27,825 bases of DNA. It comes from Acidobacteriota bacterium. GTDB lineage: Bacteria; Acidobacteriota; Blastocatellia; Pyrinomonadales; Pyrinomonadaceae. The notes beneath the pieces were generated by a model, which was given only the letters and a program-made list of their open reading frames with translations, was not told where the DNA came from and did no database searches. The stretch spans positions 1 to 27,825 of the forward strand of contig JADJWI010000006.1 in the NCBI GenBank assembly GCA_016716435.1. The letters are read 5' to 3'. The position numbers were made by a program, and so were the translations under genes. Below, in pieces: positions 15,767 through 25,375 of the stretch (positions are counted from its first letter, which is position 1; each line of letters begins with the position of its first letter).

Positions 15767-15959
15767 ACTACACCTCAACTACCTCAAGAATGAATACGTC
15801 GGTTCGCCGGGAACGGTTTCACCTTGCCGGAGAAACGCGGGGAAAAAGGCCCGGTGGCCGCTGCCAAATTCCATTCTAAAGGTTTTATGCCTCGATGTGA
15901 AGGTTTATATTCCGGGTTCGGCTAAAATGACGAGATTTTTTTCGGCCCGATGCCCTCTT

Positions 15960-15988
15960 TTGCCAACCGGGCCGCAATCCCTTACTAT
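15960..15988 (+). promoter_or_regulatory. Sigma-70-type promoter for ruvA
   Basis: TTGCCA (15960-15965) and TACTAT (15983-15988) are separated by 17 bp and lie 43 bp before the ruvA ATG. The rest of the 15767-16031 gap shows no gene; it contains a few pyrimidine runs only. Confidence 0.5.
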
Positions 15989-16031
15989 TTTTGGGCAGGC
16001 TCGACGCAGTTTTTCGTCTCGTTAACAATCT

Positions 16032-16642
16032 ATGATCGCATTTCTTTCGGGAAAGATCCTCGAAAAGCATCCGGCGTCGGTCGTTATTGACGTTGGGGGC
16101 GTCGGCTACGATGTCGCGATACCGCTCTCGACCTTTTACGAACTCGGCGAACCGGGTGGCGATGTCCAGCTCCGTATTTACACGCTCGTCCGCGAGGACG
16201 CGATCCAGCTTTACGGCTTTCGCACCGAGCGCGAACGCGAGCTTTTTCTGAAATTGATCGCGGTTCAGGGCTTCGGGGCGAAAAGCGGCATCACGATGCT
16301 CTCCGGAATGGCGCCGACGAGATCATCGCTGCCATCCGTGCCGGAAAGATCGAGCGGCTGACCTCGATCCCCGGCGTCGGCCGCAAGACCGCCGAGCGGC
16401 TGATCGTCGAACTCCGCGACAAGGTCGGCGAGATCGCCGTTAGCTCTGCCGCCGGTTCCGGCACTCAAACTTCCGCCGGGCTTGAAAGCGACGCCGTCGT
16501 CGATGATGCGCTTTCCGCCCTCGTCAACCTCGGCTACCAAAAGAACGCCGCCGAAAAGGCCCTGCAGCAAGCCCTCGAGGACGGCGCCGAGCTCAACGTC
16601 CAAAAACTCCTCCGAGCCGCCCTCCAACGCCTAGCTAAATGA
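16032..16642 (+). CDS. ruvA: Holliday junction branch-migration protein RuvA, one frameshift
   Basis: RuvA tetramers bind four-way junctions and load RuvB. The N-terminal OB-fold domain is clear (MIAFLSGKILEKHPASVVID, VGGVGYDVAIPLSTFYEL, REDAIQLYGFRTERERELF), followed by the first helix-hairpin-helix (LIAVQGFGAKSGITMLSGMA). After one lost G at about 16311 the frame continues DEIIAAIRAGKIERLTSIPG, VGRKTAERLIVELRDK (second HhH), a Ser/Ala-rich linker and the C-terminal RuvB-contact domain DDALSALVNLGYQKNAAEKA to ALQRLAK. Reconstructed length 203 residues, normal. It converges on comM with 29 bp between the stops; ruvC and ruvB are not in the window. Confidence 0.93.
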
Positions 16643-16671
16643 TCGAAAGGAGCGCACCTCGTAGCGCCGGC

Positions 16672-18237
16672 CTAGCTCCAATAGTCGCGGTCGAGGGAGC
16701 GGTAGTTGATCGCTTCGGAGAGGTGTTCGGGGCCGATAGCGTCGGCGGCGGCGAGGTCGGCGATGGTGCGGGCGACCTTGAGGATGCGGTCGTGGCCGCG
16801 GGCGGAGAGGCCCTGGCGTGTCATCGCCCGTTCGAGCAGGGTTTCGCCGGCGGCATCAAGGGCGCAGAACTTGCGGATCTGGCCGGGCGACATTGCGGAA
16901 TTGGAGAAGATGCCCTCGCCGCGAAAGCGTTCGAGCTGGCGGCCGCGGGCTTCGATAACGCGTTCGCGGATGTCGGTGGAGGGCTCGGCGGTGCCGTTGG
17001 AGCGGCCGCGGAGCTCGGTAAATTTTACGGCCGGCACGTCGACGTGGATGTCGATGCGGTCCATCAGCGGGCCGGAGATCTTGCCGACGTAACGCTGGAT
17101 CTGCATCGGCGAGCACTTGCACTCGCGGCCCGAGCCGAAGTAGCCGCACGGACACGGGTTCATCGAGGCAACGAGCGTGAAATTTGCCGGAAAGGTCAGC
17201 GACGAAGCGGCCCGCGAGATGGTGACCTGTTTGTCCTCCATCGGCTGCCGCAGGACCTCAAGCACGCCGCGGTCAAACTCCGGCAGCTCGTCGAGAAAAA
17301 GCACGCCGAGATGTGCGAGCGAGACCTCGCCGGGCTTTGGCATCGAGCCGCCGCCGATCAGCCCCGCCTGCGAGACGGTGTGGTGCGGCGACTTGAACGG
17401 CCGCTCAGTGACGAGCCCGCTCCGGCCGGTAAGCCCGGCGACCGAGTGGATCTTCGTTATCTCGAGCGCCTCCTCAAATTCGAGCGGCGGGAGGATGGTC
17501 GGGAGCCGCTTGGCGAGCATCGTTTTGCCCGAGCCCGGCGGGCCAACGAAGAGTATGTTATGGCCACCGGCCGAGGCGACCTCAAGCGCACGCTTGGCCG
17601 TTTGCTGGCCGCGGACCTCGGCGAAATCGGCACGATAGGCGTCGGCGTTGCTGCGGAGCTCGTCCTCGCTGAGCACAAGCGGCGGAATGCGGGTCGGCTG
17701 GCCGGCGATGAGCTCCGCGGCGAGCGAGGCCGCCTCTTTCAGGCTCCGCACCGGAAAGACATTCACACCGCGGACGACCGCCGCCTCCTTGGCGTTCTCT
17801 TCCGGGACGAGCAGGTTGGCAAAGCCCTGTTCGCGGGCGGTGAGGGCGATCGAGAGCGCTCCCCGGACCGGCCGCACTCGCCCATCAAGCGAAAGCTCGC
17901 CGACGCTCAGCGTATCCGTGAGGCTCTCACCGCCGCCGAGGTCGGCATTTGCCCCTAGCACCCCGAGCGCGATCGGCAGGTCAAAGCTCGCACCTTCTTT
18001 GCGGACGTCCGCCGGAGCGAGGTTGACCGTGGTCTTGAGAAATGGGAAAAAGAAACCACTATTGTTGACCGCCGCACGTATCCGCTCGCGAGATTCGCGC
18101 ACCGCCGTATCCGGCAGCCCGACGATCGTTATGTTGTTCTGGTCCTGCTCGCCGCTCGCCGGCCGCAGGTTCACCTCAATATCGACCACAAGCGCGTCAA
18201 TGCCATAAACCGCGGCCGATTTTGTAACAAATAACAT
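16672..18237 (-). CDS. comM: YifB/ComM family AAA+ magnesium-chelatase-like ATPase
   Basis: ComM promotes branch migration during natural transformation, and homologues are widespread. The 521-residue product is intact: an N-terminal Lon-protease-like S5 domain (VDIEVNLRPASGEQDQNNIT, IVGLPDTAVRESRERIRAAV, SFDLPIALGVLGAN), Walker A GPPGSGKTMLAKRLPTILPP, sensor and Walker B LGVLFLDELPEFDRGVLEVL, the cysteine cluster NPCPCGYFGSGRECKCSP, and the C-terminal ARGHDRILKVARTIADLAA. The start at 18235-18237 (MLFVTKSAAVYGIDALVV) matches family N-termini better than upstream ATGs in the same frame. Confidence 0.95.
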   Translation of the reverse strand: MLFVTKSAAVYGIDALVVDIEVNLRPASGEQDQNNITIVGLPDTAVRESRERIRAAVNNSGFFFPFLKTTVNLAPADVRKEGASFDLPIALGVLGANADLGGGESLTDTLSVGELSLDGRVRPVRGALSIALTAREQGFANLLVPEENAKEAAVVRGVNVFPVRSLKEAASLAAELIAGQPTRIPPLVLSEDELRSNADAYRADFAEVRGQQTAKRALEVASAGGHNILFVGPPGSGKTMLAKRLPTILPPLEFEEALEITKIHSVAGLTGRSGLVTERPFKSPHHTVSQAGLIGGGSMPKPGEVSLAHLGVLFLDELPEFDRGVLEVLRQPMEDKQVTISRAASSLTFPANFTLVASMNPCPCGYFGSGRECKCSPMQIQRYVGKISGPLMDRIDIHVDVPAVKFTELRGRSNGTAEPSTDIRERVIEARGRQLERFRGEGIFSNSAMSPGQIRKFCALDAAGETLLERAMTRQGLSARGHDRILKVARTIADLAAADAIGPEHLSEAINYRSLDRDYWS

Positions 18238-18330
18238 ACACGGATCACGAGAGAAAAGACTTGCACCGAGAGAATACAACAACCCACGCCCATTCCAAAA
18301 ACGCGGATCAAGTGAATGGGGAATTGCCGT

Positions 18331-18394
18331 GTCAGTAGCCCGACCGTGAGGGAGGGCTCATCTAAATGCGGAAGGCGGAGTTCGGAATGCGGAA
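18331..18394. repeat. REP-like hairpin followed by TGCGGAA heptamers
   Basis: AGCCC at 18336-18340 and GGGCT at 18354-18358 bracket a GC-rich loop, resembling a short repetitive extragenic palindrome. It is followed by four heptamers TGCGGAA, GGCGGAG, TTCGGAA, TGCGGAA at 18367-18394. The whole 18238-18447 gap between comM and rhuM contains no gene. Confidence 0.4.
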
Positions 18395-18447
18395 TCCCGG
18401 AACGGAAAGCTATAATCTTGAGTGCGGGGCAGGTTCGGGAACTGAAA

Positions 18448-18700
18448 ATGAGCAATAGCGAGCTGATAATCTACCAGACCGAGGACGGCCGGACGCGGAT
18501 CGAAACGCGGCTCGAGGACGAGACCGTTTGGCTGACCCAGGCAGCCATGGCGGAGCTATTTCAGGTCACGCCGCAGAACATAACGATGCACCTCCGCAAT
18601 GTTTATGCGGAAGGCGAACTGGACGAAGCGGCAACTTGTAAGGATTTCTTACAAGTTCGGAACGAAGGATCTCGCAACGTCCACGCGGGTTCACTTTGGC
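18448..18700 (+). pseudogene. Truncated RhuM-family protein, N-terminal fragment
   Basis: From the ATG at 18448 the sequence reads MSNSELIIYQTEDGRTRIET, RLEDETVWLTQAAMAELFQV, TPQNITMHLRNVYAEGELDE and AATCKDFLQVRNEGSRNV, the N-terminal helix-turn-helix-like part of RhuM (virulence RhuM, PF13310), whose full length is about 330 residues. Similarity ends near residue 78; the expected YNLD…SVGYRV core is absent in all frames before prfC starts at 18855. RhuM genes are usually on genomic islands and move readily, so this is probably a deletion remnant. The function of RhuM is unknown. Confidence 0.75.
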
Positions 18701-18854
18701 GAGAGGTCTTGACGAAAGCGATCCGGCGGCCTATCTTGAAGTTATCTGCTCTAAGGCAATTCCGATGTGAGATAATCCCGAAATCCCGCCGCTTGAAGAC
18801 GCCGCCCGTTGGCCGCCTTTTTTCCTGTTTTTGCGACCTGTTTTTATTTGATAC

Positions 18855-20486
18855 ATGCTCGGAACATCCATTGAACAAAAAGCCGACCCGTCGGCCGAAC
18901 GCAAAACGCCCGCTCAGCGAGGGCGGCGAACGTTTGCGATCATCTCGCACCCCGATGCCGGTAAGACCACGCTGACCGAAAAGCTCTTGCTTTACGGCGG
19001 TGCGATCCGCGAAGCGGGTGCGGTAAAGAACCGCCGTGCCGAACGAGCCGCCACATCCGATTGGATGGAACTTGAGCGGCAACGCGGTATCTCCATCACA
19101 TCCACCGTTTTGCAGTTTGAGTACGACGGCTTTCACCTGAATCTGCTCGACACACCCGGCCACCACGATTTCAGTGAAGACACCTACCGGACGCTGGCCG
19201 CCGCCGACAATGCGGTGATGCTTGTGGACGCCGGAAAGGGGCTCGAGACGCAGACCCGCAAGCTCTTTGAGGTTTGTCGGCTCCGCGATATCCCGATCTT
19301 CACCTTCATCAACAAGCTCGACCGCCCGGCTCGGCATCCGATGGAACTGATCGATGAGATCGAGATGGAGCTCGGCCTGAAGGTGTTCGCTGTGACCTGG
19401 CCGATCGGCGATGGCGACACCTTTCGCGGGATCTACAACCGGATGACCGGAAACGTTCATCTCTACGACCGCAATCCGCGCGGCCGGAAACAAGCCGAGG
19501 AAACGATCATCGCCCTCGATGATCCGCGGCTCACGACGTTCATCGATGAGAAAGAGCTTCAACAGTTGCGAGATGAGCTTGAGTTACTTGACGGTGCGGG
19601 TTCATCACTCGACCGCGAACTTATCCTCAGCGGCCAGAAGTCTCCGGTCTTTTTCGGGAGTGCGATGACGAATTTCGGTGTCGAGCCATTCCTCGATGCC
19701 TTTCTCGACAGGTCCGCACTGCCGGGCGCTTCATAAGAGCAATTTGGGCTTGATCGAACCCACGTACCCGGAATTCACCGGCTTTGTCTTCAAGCCGCAG
19801 GCGAATATGGACCCGCGACACCGCGACACTCTGGCATTCGTCCGCGCTTGTTCGGGCCAGTTTGAAAAGGACATGAATGTGACGAATGCGTGACGGGCAA
19901 GAAGGTGCGGATTACGCGGCCGCAAAGGTCTTCGCCCGCGACCGCGAATCGCTCGAAGAGGCCTTCGCCGGCGACGTCATCGGCCTTAGCAATCCCGGCT
20001 TTCACCATCGGCGATACCCTATACCGGGCCGCGGGTCGTCTTTCCGCCGATTCCTTCGTTCTCGCCGGAGCTTTTGCCAAGTTCAGAATACTAATTCATC
20101 GCTTGCCAAGAAATTTGTGAAGGGCGTTGCCCAGTTGCAAGAGGAAAGGCGATCCAGATCCTGCAGCCCTATCACGGCGGATCCTCGCAGGAACCGGTGC
20201 TTGCCGCGGCCGGCGAGCTTCAGTTCGAGGTCGCTCAGTATCGACTCCGACCGAGTACGGCGTCGAAACGCGGCTCGACCGCCTTTCTTTCGTCGCAGCC
20301 CGATGGGTGAATGTCGATTGGAACGACCTGCTCGCAGTGGACGGCCTTTCCGAAACCGACCTTACATAGGATCAAAACGATCGGCCGGTGTCCCTTTCGC
20401 AGCCGTTGGCACCTGCAGCAGATCGAGAAAGACCATCCGCACTCAAACTCGCGCTGACCGACCAGCCGATGGAGCCTGCCTCGTGA
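18855..20486 (+). CDS. prfC: Peptide chain release factor 3, C-terminal half frameshifted
   Basis: GTPase that recycles RF1/RF2 from terminating ribosomes. The G domain is clean: FAIISHPDAGKTTLTEKLLL (P-loop), WMELERQRGISITSTVLQFE (switch I), LLDTPGHHDFSEDTYRTLAA (switch II) and FINKLDRPARHPMELIDEIE (G4). SGQKSPVFFGSAMTNFGVEP continues to 19736. Beyond this, pieces occur in alternating frames: FTGFVFKPQANMDPRHRDT, RESLEEAFAGDVIGLSNPG, FVKGVAQLQEE, AAGELQFEVAQYRL, EYGVETRLDRLSF, and LKLALTDQPMEPAS before a TGA at 20484-20486. The total, about 543 codons, fits a full-length RF3 (usually about 530). At least six indels lie in 19736-20486; sequencing error is likely, but loss is possible because prfC is dispensable. 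Confidence 0.9.
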
Positions 20487-20593
20487 TCGCTAAATGGTGG
20501 ACTAGACTCATTGCAGTCCCGATTAGATATCGAAATTAGCCATCCGGTTTGTTAAACTAAACCACGGCGGCGGTGCCGGCGAATACAATGGGT

Positions 20594-21459
20594 ATGAAAG
20601 TTCTAATTGCGGACGAATACGGATTTTGCTTTGGGGGTCGAGCGGGGGTCGAGATGGTCGAGGAGTCTGTCCAGAAGGGCGAGACGGTGAGAACGCTCGG
20701 GCCGCTCATTCATAATGAGCAGGAGATGAAGCGGCTGGCCACCGAAGGCGTCGCGACCATCAGCGAGCCGGTGCAGATCACCCGCAGCGAGACTGCCGTT
20801 ATCCGCGCCCACGGCGTTACGCCGGATGTTCAGAAGGCACTCGAGAGCAGGCCGGCAAGGTCGTCGATGCGACCTGCCCGTTTGTCACCCGCGTTCAGCG
20901 GCTTGGCCTCGCGAGCGGCCGCACAGGACCGCCACGTCGTCATCGTCGGCAGTTCCGACCACCCAGAGATGATCGGCGTCAAAGGGTACGCCCTGACCAC
21001 GCTTTCATTATCAAAGACGAGACCGAGGTTGCTACGCTGCCGTGGCTTCGCAATCCGCTCGTCGTCTCACAAACGACCATCAAGGCAAAAACATTTTTCG
21101 ACACCGCCGAGGCCGTAAAGACCAGGACCGACGACGAGGTCGAGGTGGTCAACACCATCTGCTCCGCGACCCGCGATCGGCAAGACGCTGCCCGTGCACT
21201 CTCGGAATGGTCGATGCTTTTACGTAATCGGCGCGACTCACTCGTCAAACAGCGTAAAGCTGCACGGCGTCTGTAAAGAAAGCTGCGAGAAGAGTTTCTG
21301 ATCGAGACCGAGGACGACATCAACCCCGATGACCTTGCGGGCGTGAAAACGGTCGGCGTCACAGCCGGTGCCTCAACGCCCGAGTGGCTGATAAAACGGG
21401 TCGTCGAGCGGCTCAGATCGCTCGGGGCCGAAGAGGAAAAAGAAACATGGGGGACTTGA
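20594..21459 (+). CDS. ispH: 4-hydroxy-3-methylbut-2-enyl diphosphate reductase, frameshifted
   Basis: Last enzyme of the MEP isoprenoid pathway, a [4Fe–4S] protein. The opening MKVLIADEYGFCFGG with VEMVEESVQKGETVRTLGPL and IHNEQEMKRLATEGV gives the first cysteine ligand; DATCPFVTRVQ (second cysteine, in another frame near 20865-20895), HVVIVGSSDHPEMIGVKGYA, VVSQTTIKAKTFFDTAEAVK, VVNTICSATRDRQDAA (third cysteine) and SVKLHGVCKESCEKSFLIET follow in alternating frames. The C-terminus VGVTAGASTPEWLIKRVVER is clear and stops at 21457-21459. A GGGGG run near 20635-20650 is one obvious indel site. The ATG at 20594 gives the family start; length fits about 285 residues. A terminator follows. Confidence 0.92.
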
Positions 21460-21461
21460 GA

Positions 21462-21490
21462 AAGGCCGGGCGACAAACCCGGCCTTCTTT
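21462..21490 (+). terminator. Rho-independent terminator after ispH
   Basis: AAGGCCGGG (21462-21470) pairs with CCCGGCCTT (21478-21486) around a 7-nt loop, followed by CTTT and an AT-rich stretch. The reverse strand could also serve the convergent LysM gene. Confidence 0.85.
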
Positions 21491-21509
21491 AATTTAAATC
21501 GACCGAAAC

Positions 21510-22355
21510 CTACGGAATGATCAGGGTCTGCCCGACAGTACGCTGTTCGGGCTCGAAAGCCGGTCGCGGTTGGCGTTGTAGATGTCCATACCGCGCCGAG
21601 GTTCCGTAGAACTGGCGGCTGATCGAGCCGAGCGTATCGCCCGGCCGAACAATATAGGTCCTCGCACGCCGGCGGAACTTCATACCGGCCCTCCTCGGTG
21701 CCGACCTCGGTGAACCGCGGCAGCGAGATCGCACGGTTCAGGTAAACCCCGAACTCAGTTCCCGATTTGACCTCGGCATCTTCGCCTTTTGTTAGCCGCT
21801 CGCCCAGCAAGCCGGCTCCGGCCTCCGATTATTCCGCCGATCAGAGCGCCCTTGCCGCCGCCGATCGCCGCCCAGGCACAGCACCGCCAGCACCACCGCC
21901 GCCGATGAAGATGATCTTGCGATTCTTCATCTTGTCGCCGCTTGCTGTGCCTTCGGTGTCGCTCTTGGCGTCATCGCTGACGATCTGTAAGCGAGCCGTT
22001 GATCGCCCGCTTTGTTCCGTTCGGCAGTTTCTTCGGTAAAGCTGACGTCGATCGTGCGGGGTCGCCGCCGCGTTCGGCCTTCCTTACAGCATCAACCCGC
22101 TAATGACCTCGCTCCCAACCGGGATAACGACAACGCCATTTGTCGAATAGACCGGCTCCCGGACGGTGGTGGTAAAATTGTCTCCGACGCGCGCCGTTTT
22201 CGAGCTAAGCGTTTCGTTCATCCGCACGCGGAAACGTGTTCCGGCATCGACCTCGAAACGTCTGCGAACGCTGCGCAAGCACATCCGTGCCGAGGGCCAA
22301 ACGGCATCATCGCCGCTACGCCTGCGGCAAAGTTCCATTCACAATTTTTCTTCAT
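21510..22355 (-). CDS. Envelope protein with glycine-zipper and LysM domain, frameshifted
   Basis: Reconstructed across several frames from the ATG at 22353-22355: a leader-like start (MKKNCEWNFAAGVAAMMPFG), a beta-domain VDAGTRFRVRMNETLSSKTA, RVGDNFTTTVREPVYSTNGV and VVIPVGSEVISG, a glycine-zipper segment near 21830-21905 (GGGGAGGAV then GAAIGGGKGALIGGIIGGG), the clean block GLLGERLTKGEDAEVKSGTE with GVYLNRAISLPRF, and a C-terminal LysM motif TYIVRPGDTLGSISRQFYGT ending VGQTLIIP. LysM suggests peptidoglycan binding; the middle part resembles proteins with SH3-like 'glycine zipper / TrbI' folds. It faces ispH tail-to-tail across a shared terminator. Confidence 0.65.
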
Positions 22356-22566
22356 AGTTTCCTCCCAGAAAGGCCGCCGCATGTCGTAGGCTTTCCCTCC
22401 AACAAATGCCACGGCCGCATTCCTTGAACAATTCTCGGATAAGAGGTATTTTACCAGATATCCGTTGATGCGATGTGAATTTTTGTCGGGAGTTTTCTGA
22501 AACTTTTCGGATTGCGTATTTGTGTGAACGACAACTGAAGTTCGATTCATTCACACCGCTCCGAGT

Positions 22567-22622
22567 CCCCGGCCCGATAAGCCGGGGTTTGTTCTGAGGG
22601 CCGAGGTTTTAAGCCTCGTTTT
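22567..22622 (+). terminator. Two tandem hairpins before the DUF5658-like gene
   Basis: CCCCGGC (22567-22573) pairs with GCCGGGG (22581-22587), followed by TTTGTT. CGAGG (22602-22606) pairs with CCTCG (22614-22618), followed by TTTT. No plus-strand gene lies immediately upstream, so they may insulate the divergent gene pair or end an unseen small transcript from the 22356-22566 gap. Confidence 0.5.
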
Positions 22623-22636
22623 CCAGCGCCAATATT

Positions 22637-23071
22637 ATGTACCTCGTCCGCGAAACGTTCCTGCTTTTCGGACTGAATCTTCTAGATGCGCTTCTTGACG
22701 CTGATCTAAGTACGAAACGGCGTTGCCGAAGAAGGAAACCGGTTGATGGCGGAATTGCTCAATATAAGCGATATCGCATTCCTCTCTGGGAAACTCGCAG
22801 TGGGGCTATTGCGGCGGTCGTCCTGTTGAAATGGGGCTATTACCGGATCGCGAAGGTCGGCGTCGCGATCGCGTTGGTGCTTTACGTCGGGCTGATGGGA
22901 ATTCATCTTCTGACCGGCCTGACCGCGGCCGGAATGGTCTCGAACGGGACCGTTAGCGGCACCTTCGCCTTTTTCAAGCCCGTCATCGCCCTGTTTTTCG
23001 GCTATCGCCGTCCTGCCGGAAACCGATCCGGCATCATTTTCGTAATCCATACGCACAACGCCGTTTTATGA
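22637..23071 (+). CDS. Small polytopic membrane protein, DUF5658-like, frameshifted
   Basis: The ATG at 22637 begins MYLVRETFLLFGLNLLDALL; shifting the frame near 22700 gives TLIWVRNGVAEEGNRLMAEL and then an FLSGKLAVG segment. The 3' part is open: AAVVLLKWGYYRIAKVGVAI, ALVLYVGLMGIHLLTGLTAA. The N-terminal LLDALLT…E.N.LMAELL pattern and three hydrophobic stretches resemble the DUF5658 family of small inner-membrane proteins with unknown function. Two indels near 22700-22790 break the frame, and the end after ALFFGYRRPAGNRSG may also be shifted. It precedes the HtrA gene by 49 bp on the same strand. Confidence 0.55.
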   Translation: MYLVRETFLLFGLNLLDALLDADLSTKRRCRRRKPVDGGIAQYKRYRIPLWETRSGAIAAVVLLKWGYYRIAKVGVAIALVLYVGLMGIHLLTGLTAAGMVSNGTVSGTFAFFKPVIALFFGYRRPAGNRSGIIFVIHTHNAVL

Positions 23072-23120
23072 ATTTGGCATCAAATGCGTAAGATATTTTT
23101 TTGTTTGGAAATCATACAAG

Positions 23121-24253
23121 ATGAACACAAAACCGGTCTATCAGCTTTCAGCACGACAAATAATCCTCCTCGGGTTGTCACCGCCTTTGCGGCGGTCGGC
23201 ATCACGGCCGCGATCCTTTTTAGCTACAGCTATTGGCGGCAAACTCGCCATCTGCTGCTCAAGCTTAAACAACATCGAGGTCTATAAAGCGATCGCTCCC
23301 GGCGTGGCATTCATTAATACGACATCATACACGCAGAGCTGGTGGGGCGATGTTCAGGAAGGCCGCGGCAACGGTAGCGGGTCCGTGATCGATGCTCAAG
23401 GCCATATCCTCACCAATTATCACGTCATCGAAGGTGCCCAGCGTATAACCGTCAATTTTGGCGGCGACCGCGTCTTTCCGGCAAAGCTCATTGGCGGCGA
23501 CCCGGACACCGACCTTGCCGTGATCAAGATCGACCCGCCGGCGAGCGGCCTTACCGTCGTCGCTCTTGGCGACTCGGACAAGCTTGAGGTCGGGCAAAAG
23601 GTGCTCGCCATCGGCAATCCGTTCGGGCTTGACCGCACGCTGACGACCGGCGTCATCTCCGGCCTTCAGCGGCCGATCCGTGCCCGCAACAACCGGCCGA
23701 TCGACGCCGCGATCCAGACCGATGCCTCGATCAACCGCGGCAATTCGGGCGGGCCGCTGCTCGATAAATTCGGCCGCATGATCGGCATCAACTCGCAGAT
23801 ACTTTCGCCCGCCGGCGGCTCGGTCGGCGTCGGGTTTGCGGTGCCGGTCAATACGGCAAAGCGGATCGTGCCGCAGCTCATTCAGTTTGGCGAAGTTCGC
23901 CGGCCAAGCGAGCGCCGAGCTTCGTCCGGTCGCAGAATACGTTGAGCGGCTATCGTCTTCCGGTCGAGAGCGGCTTGCTTGTCGGTTCGGTCATCCCGAA
24001 CGGCCCTGCCGCAAATGCCGGCATCCGCGGGCTGATGCGCGACGGCGATGGCTCGGTCCTGCTCGGCGATATCATTCTCTCGGTCGATGGTGAAGAGATG
24101 AACACGCTCGACGACATCTATCGCCTGCTTGACCGCAAGCAGTTCGGCGACACGGTCAACGTTGAGATCTTCCGCGGAGGCCGCCGCGAGACCTTGCCCT
24201 TACGGCTAACGCCGCCTCCGGCACAGGGCCGCACGACGCGGCGGACGCAGTAG
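23121..24253 (+). CDS. HtrA/DegP-family serine protease with one PDZ domain, frameshifted
   Basis: Periplasmic or membrane-anchored quality-control protease. The trypsin-like domain is clean: GNGSGSVIDAQGHILTNYHV (catalytic His), GGDPDTDLAVIKIDPPASGL (Asp) and TDASINRGNSGGPLLDKFGR (Ser in GNSGG), with GQKVLAIGNPFGLDRTLTTG between. A frame change near 23910 leads into a single PDZ domain (LVGSVIPNGPAANAGIRGL, DGSVLLGDIILSVDGEEMNT, GGRRETLPLRLTPPP). Another change near 23180 restores an N-terminal membrane anchor (VVTAFAAVGITAAILFSYSY). Reconstructed length about 377 residues. DegS-like topology (one TM, one PDZ) is therefore likely. It is followed 12 bp later by a small CxxC protein. Confidence 0.9.
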
Positions 24254-24265
24254 TTCCGCTTCGGG

Positions 24266-24506
24266 ATGAAAGAAACGAACGATTTCTTTAACGACGGATT
24301 CGGCTGGGTTTGCAGGCATTGCCATAGCGAACTCAGCCGTTCTGCATCCGACGAAAGCGACTCGCTTTCCCGCCTGATGACCGAAGGTGAGGCCGAGGCA
24401 GAGCACCGCGGCTTACCAACGAGAAGCCGGCAAAATGGGCTGACCCCGAACGCCGCGCTGATGTGCTTCGCGATGCGGCATCACCGAACTGATCGACATT
24501 TTCTGA
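24266..24506 (+). CDS. Small CxxC protein, possible zinc ribbon, frameshifted
   Basis: About 80 residues: MKETNDFFNDGFGWVCRHCH, SELSRSASDESDSLSRLMTE, GEAEAEHRGLPT, then after frame changes near 24422 and 24475 KPAKWADPERRALMCFACGI and TELIDIF before a TGA at 24504-24506. Two CxxC pairs (C16-x2-C19 near the start and CFAC near the end) suggest one zinc ion; the middle is acidic and helical. No family name recognised. It starts 12 bp after the protease gene and ends 31 bp before the CysQ-like gene, so it probably belongs to their transcript. Confidence 0.6.
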
Positions 24507-24537
24507 ACCCGCCGTCCGTTGTGCTAGATTGAAATTG

Positions 24538-25375
24538 ATGTACAAGAAGGAATTGGACGCCGCGATCGAGCGGCCAGGAAGCCGGGCGGGCACTCGAGCA
24601 CTACCGCAACGGCTTTGAGACGGAAAGCAAGATCGGTGTTGACAGCCACGAAGAACCCGTGACGATCGCTGACCGCGAGGCCAGCCGAATCATCGTCGAG
24701 CGGCTTGCCGATGCCTTTCCCACGACGCAATACTTTCAGAAGAAGAAGTTGACCAGGTTGAAAGGCTTTCCTTGAGAGGGTTTGGATCATTGACCCGATC
24801 GACGGAACCTCCGGCTTCGTAAAAAAAGACGGCGACTTCGCCGTACAGATCGGGCTCGCCGTCGCCGGCGAACCGGTCGTCGGAGTGGTGCTGCTTCCCG
24901 TCCGCGACGTCACCTGTGTCGCGGCCCGCGATGCCGGTGCGTTCGGGAATCGGAAGGAAAGATCGAACGGCTGAGGACGTCCGGAAAGCTCCCGAGTTCG
25001 CTTCAATGCAGATGGCCGTTTCGCGGAATCATCGCAGCCCGAAGATCAATGCGATTCTTGCCGGGATTTGGTGTCGAGGCGAGATGCAGCGTGGCTCGGT
25101 CGGGCTAAAGATCGGGCTGATCGCCGAGCAAACCTGCGACCTGTGTATTCACCTTTCACATCGCACAAGCTCTGGGATACATGTGCCTGCAGATAATTCT
25201 TGAGGAGGCCGGAGGGCGGCTGACCGACCTTAGGGGAACGCCTTATCGGTATGATGTTCGGGACCTGCAGAATTGGGGCGGCATCGTCGCGACGAACGGC
25301 TGTGTTCATGCGACCACCATCGAACGGTCCGCCCGCGAATGCGTGAATTTAGAAGTGGTAAAATACAGGTCCTGA
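24538..25375 (+). CDS. cysQ: 3'(2'),5'-bisphosphate nucleotidase, CysQ-like, frameshifted
   Basis: Hydrolyses PAP to AMP in sulfur metabolism; FIG-superfamily phosphatase. Visible: MYKKELDAAIE, then in a second frame AGRALEHYRNGFETESKIGV and EEPVTIADREASRIIVERLA, an EEEV remnant near 24745, the metal motif VWIIDPIDGTSGFVKKDGDF, AVQIGLAVAGEPVVGVVLLP, and the C-terminal SVGLKIGLIAEQTCDL, QIILEEAGGRLTDLRGTPYR and QNWGGIVATNG. IDPIDGT with KKDGDFAVQIGL is typical of CysQ/PAP phosphatases rather than IMPases. At least five indels are present; the end near 25375 is approximate. A diverged copy of its last ~60 codons occurs 1.79 kb downstream. Confidence 0.85.

Noticed and set aside
16639..17958. 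A 439-codon open frame on the plus strand opposite comM
   Set aside because: It is antisense to an intact ComM with all AAA+ motifs; high GC keeps the opposite frame open. Its composition (Gly/Ala/Asp/Arg runs) and lack of any domain fit a shadow.
18603..19562. A 319-codon minus-strand frame across rhuM and prfC
   Set aside because: It is antisense to the clear RF3 G domain and shows no domain of its own.
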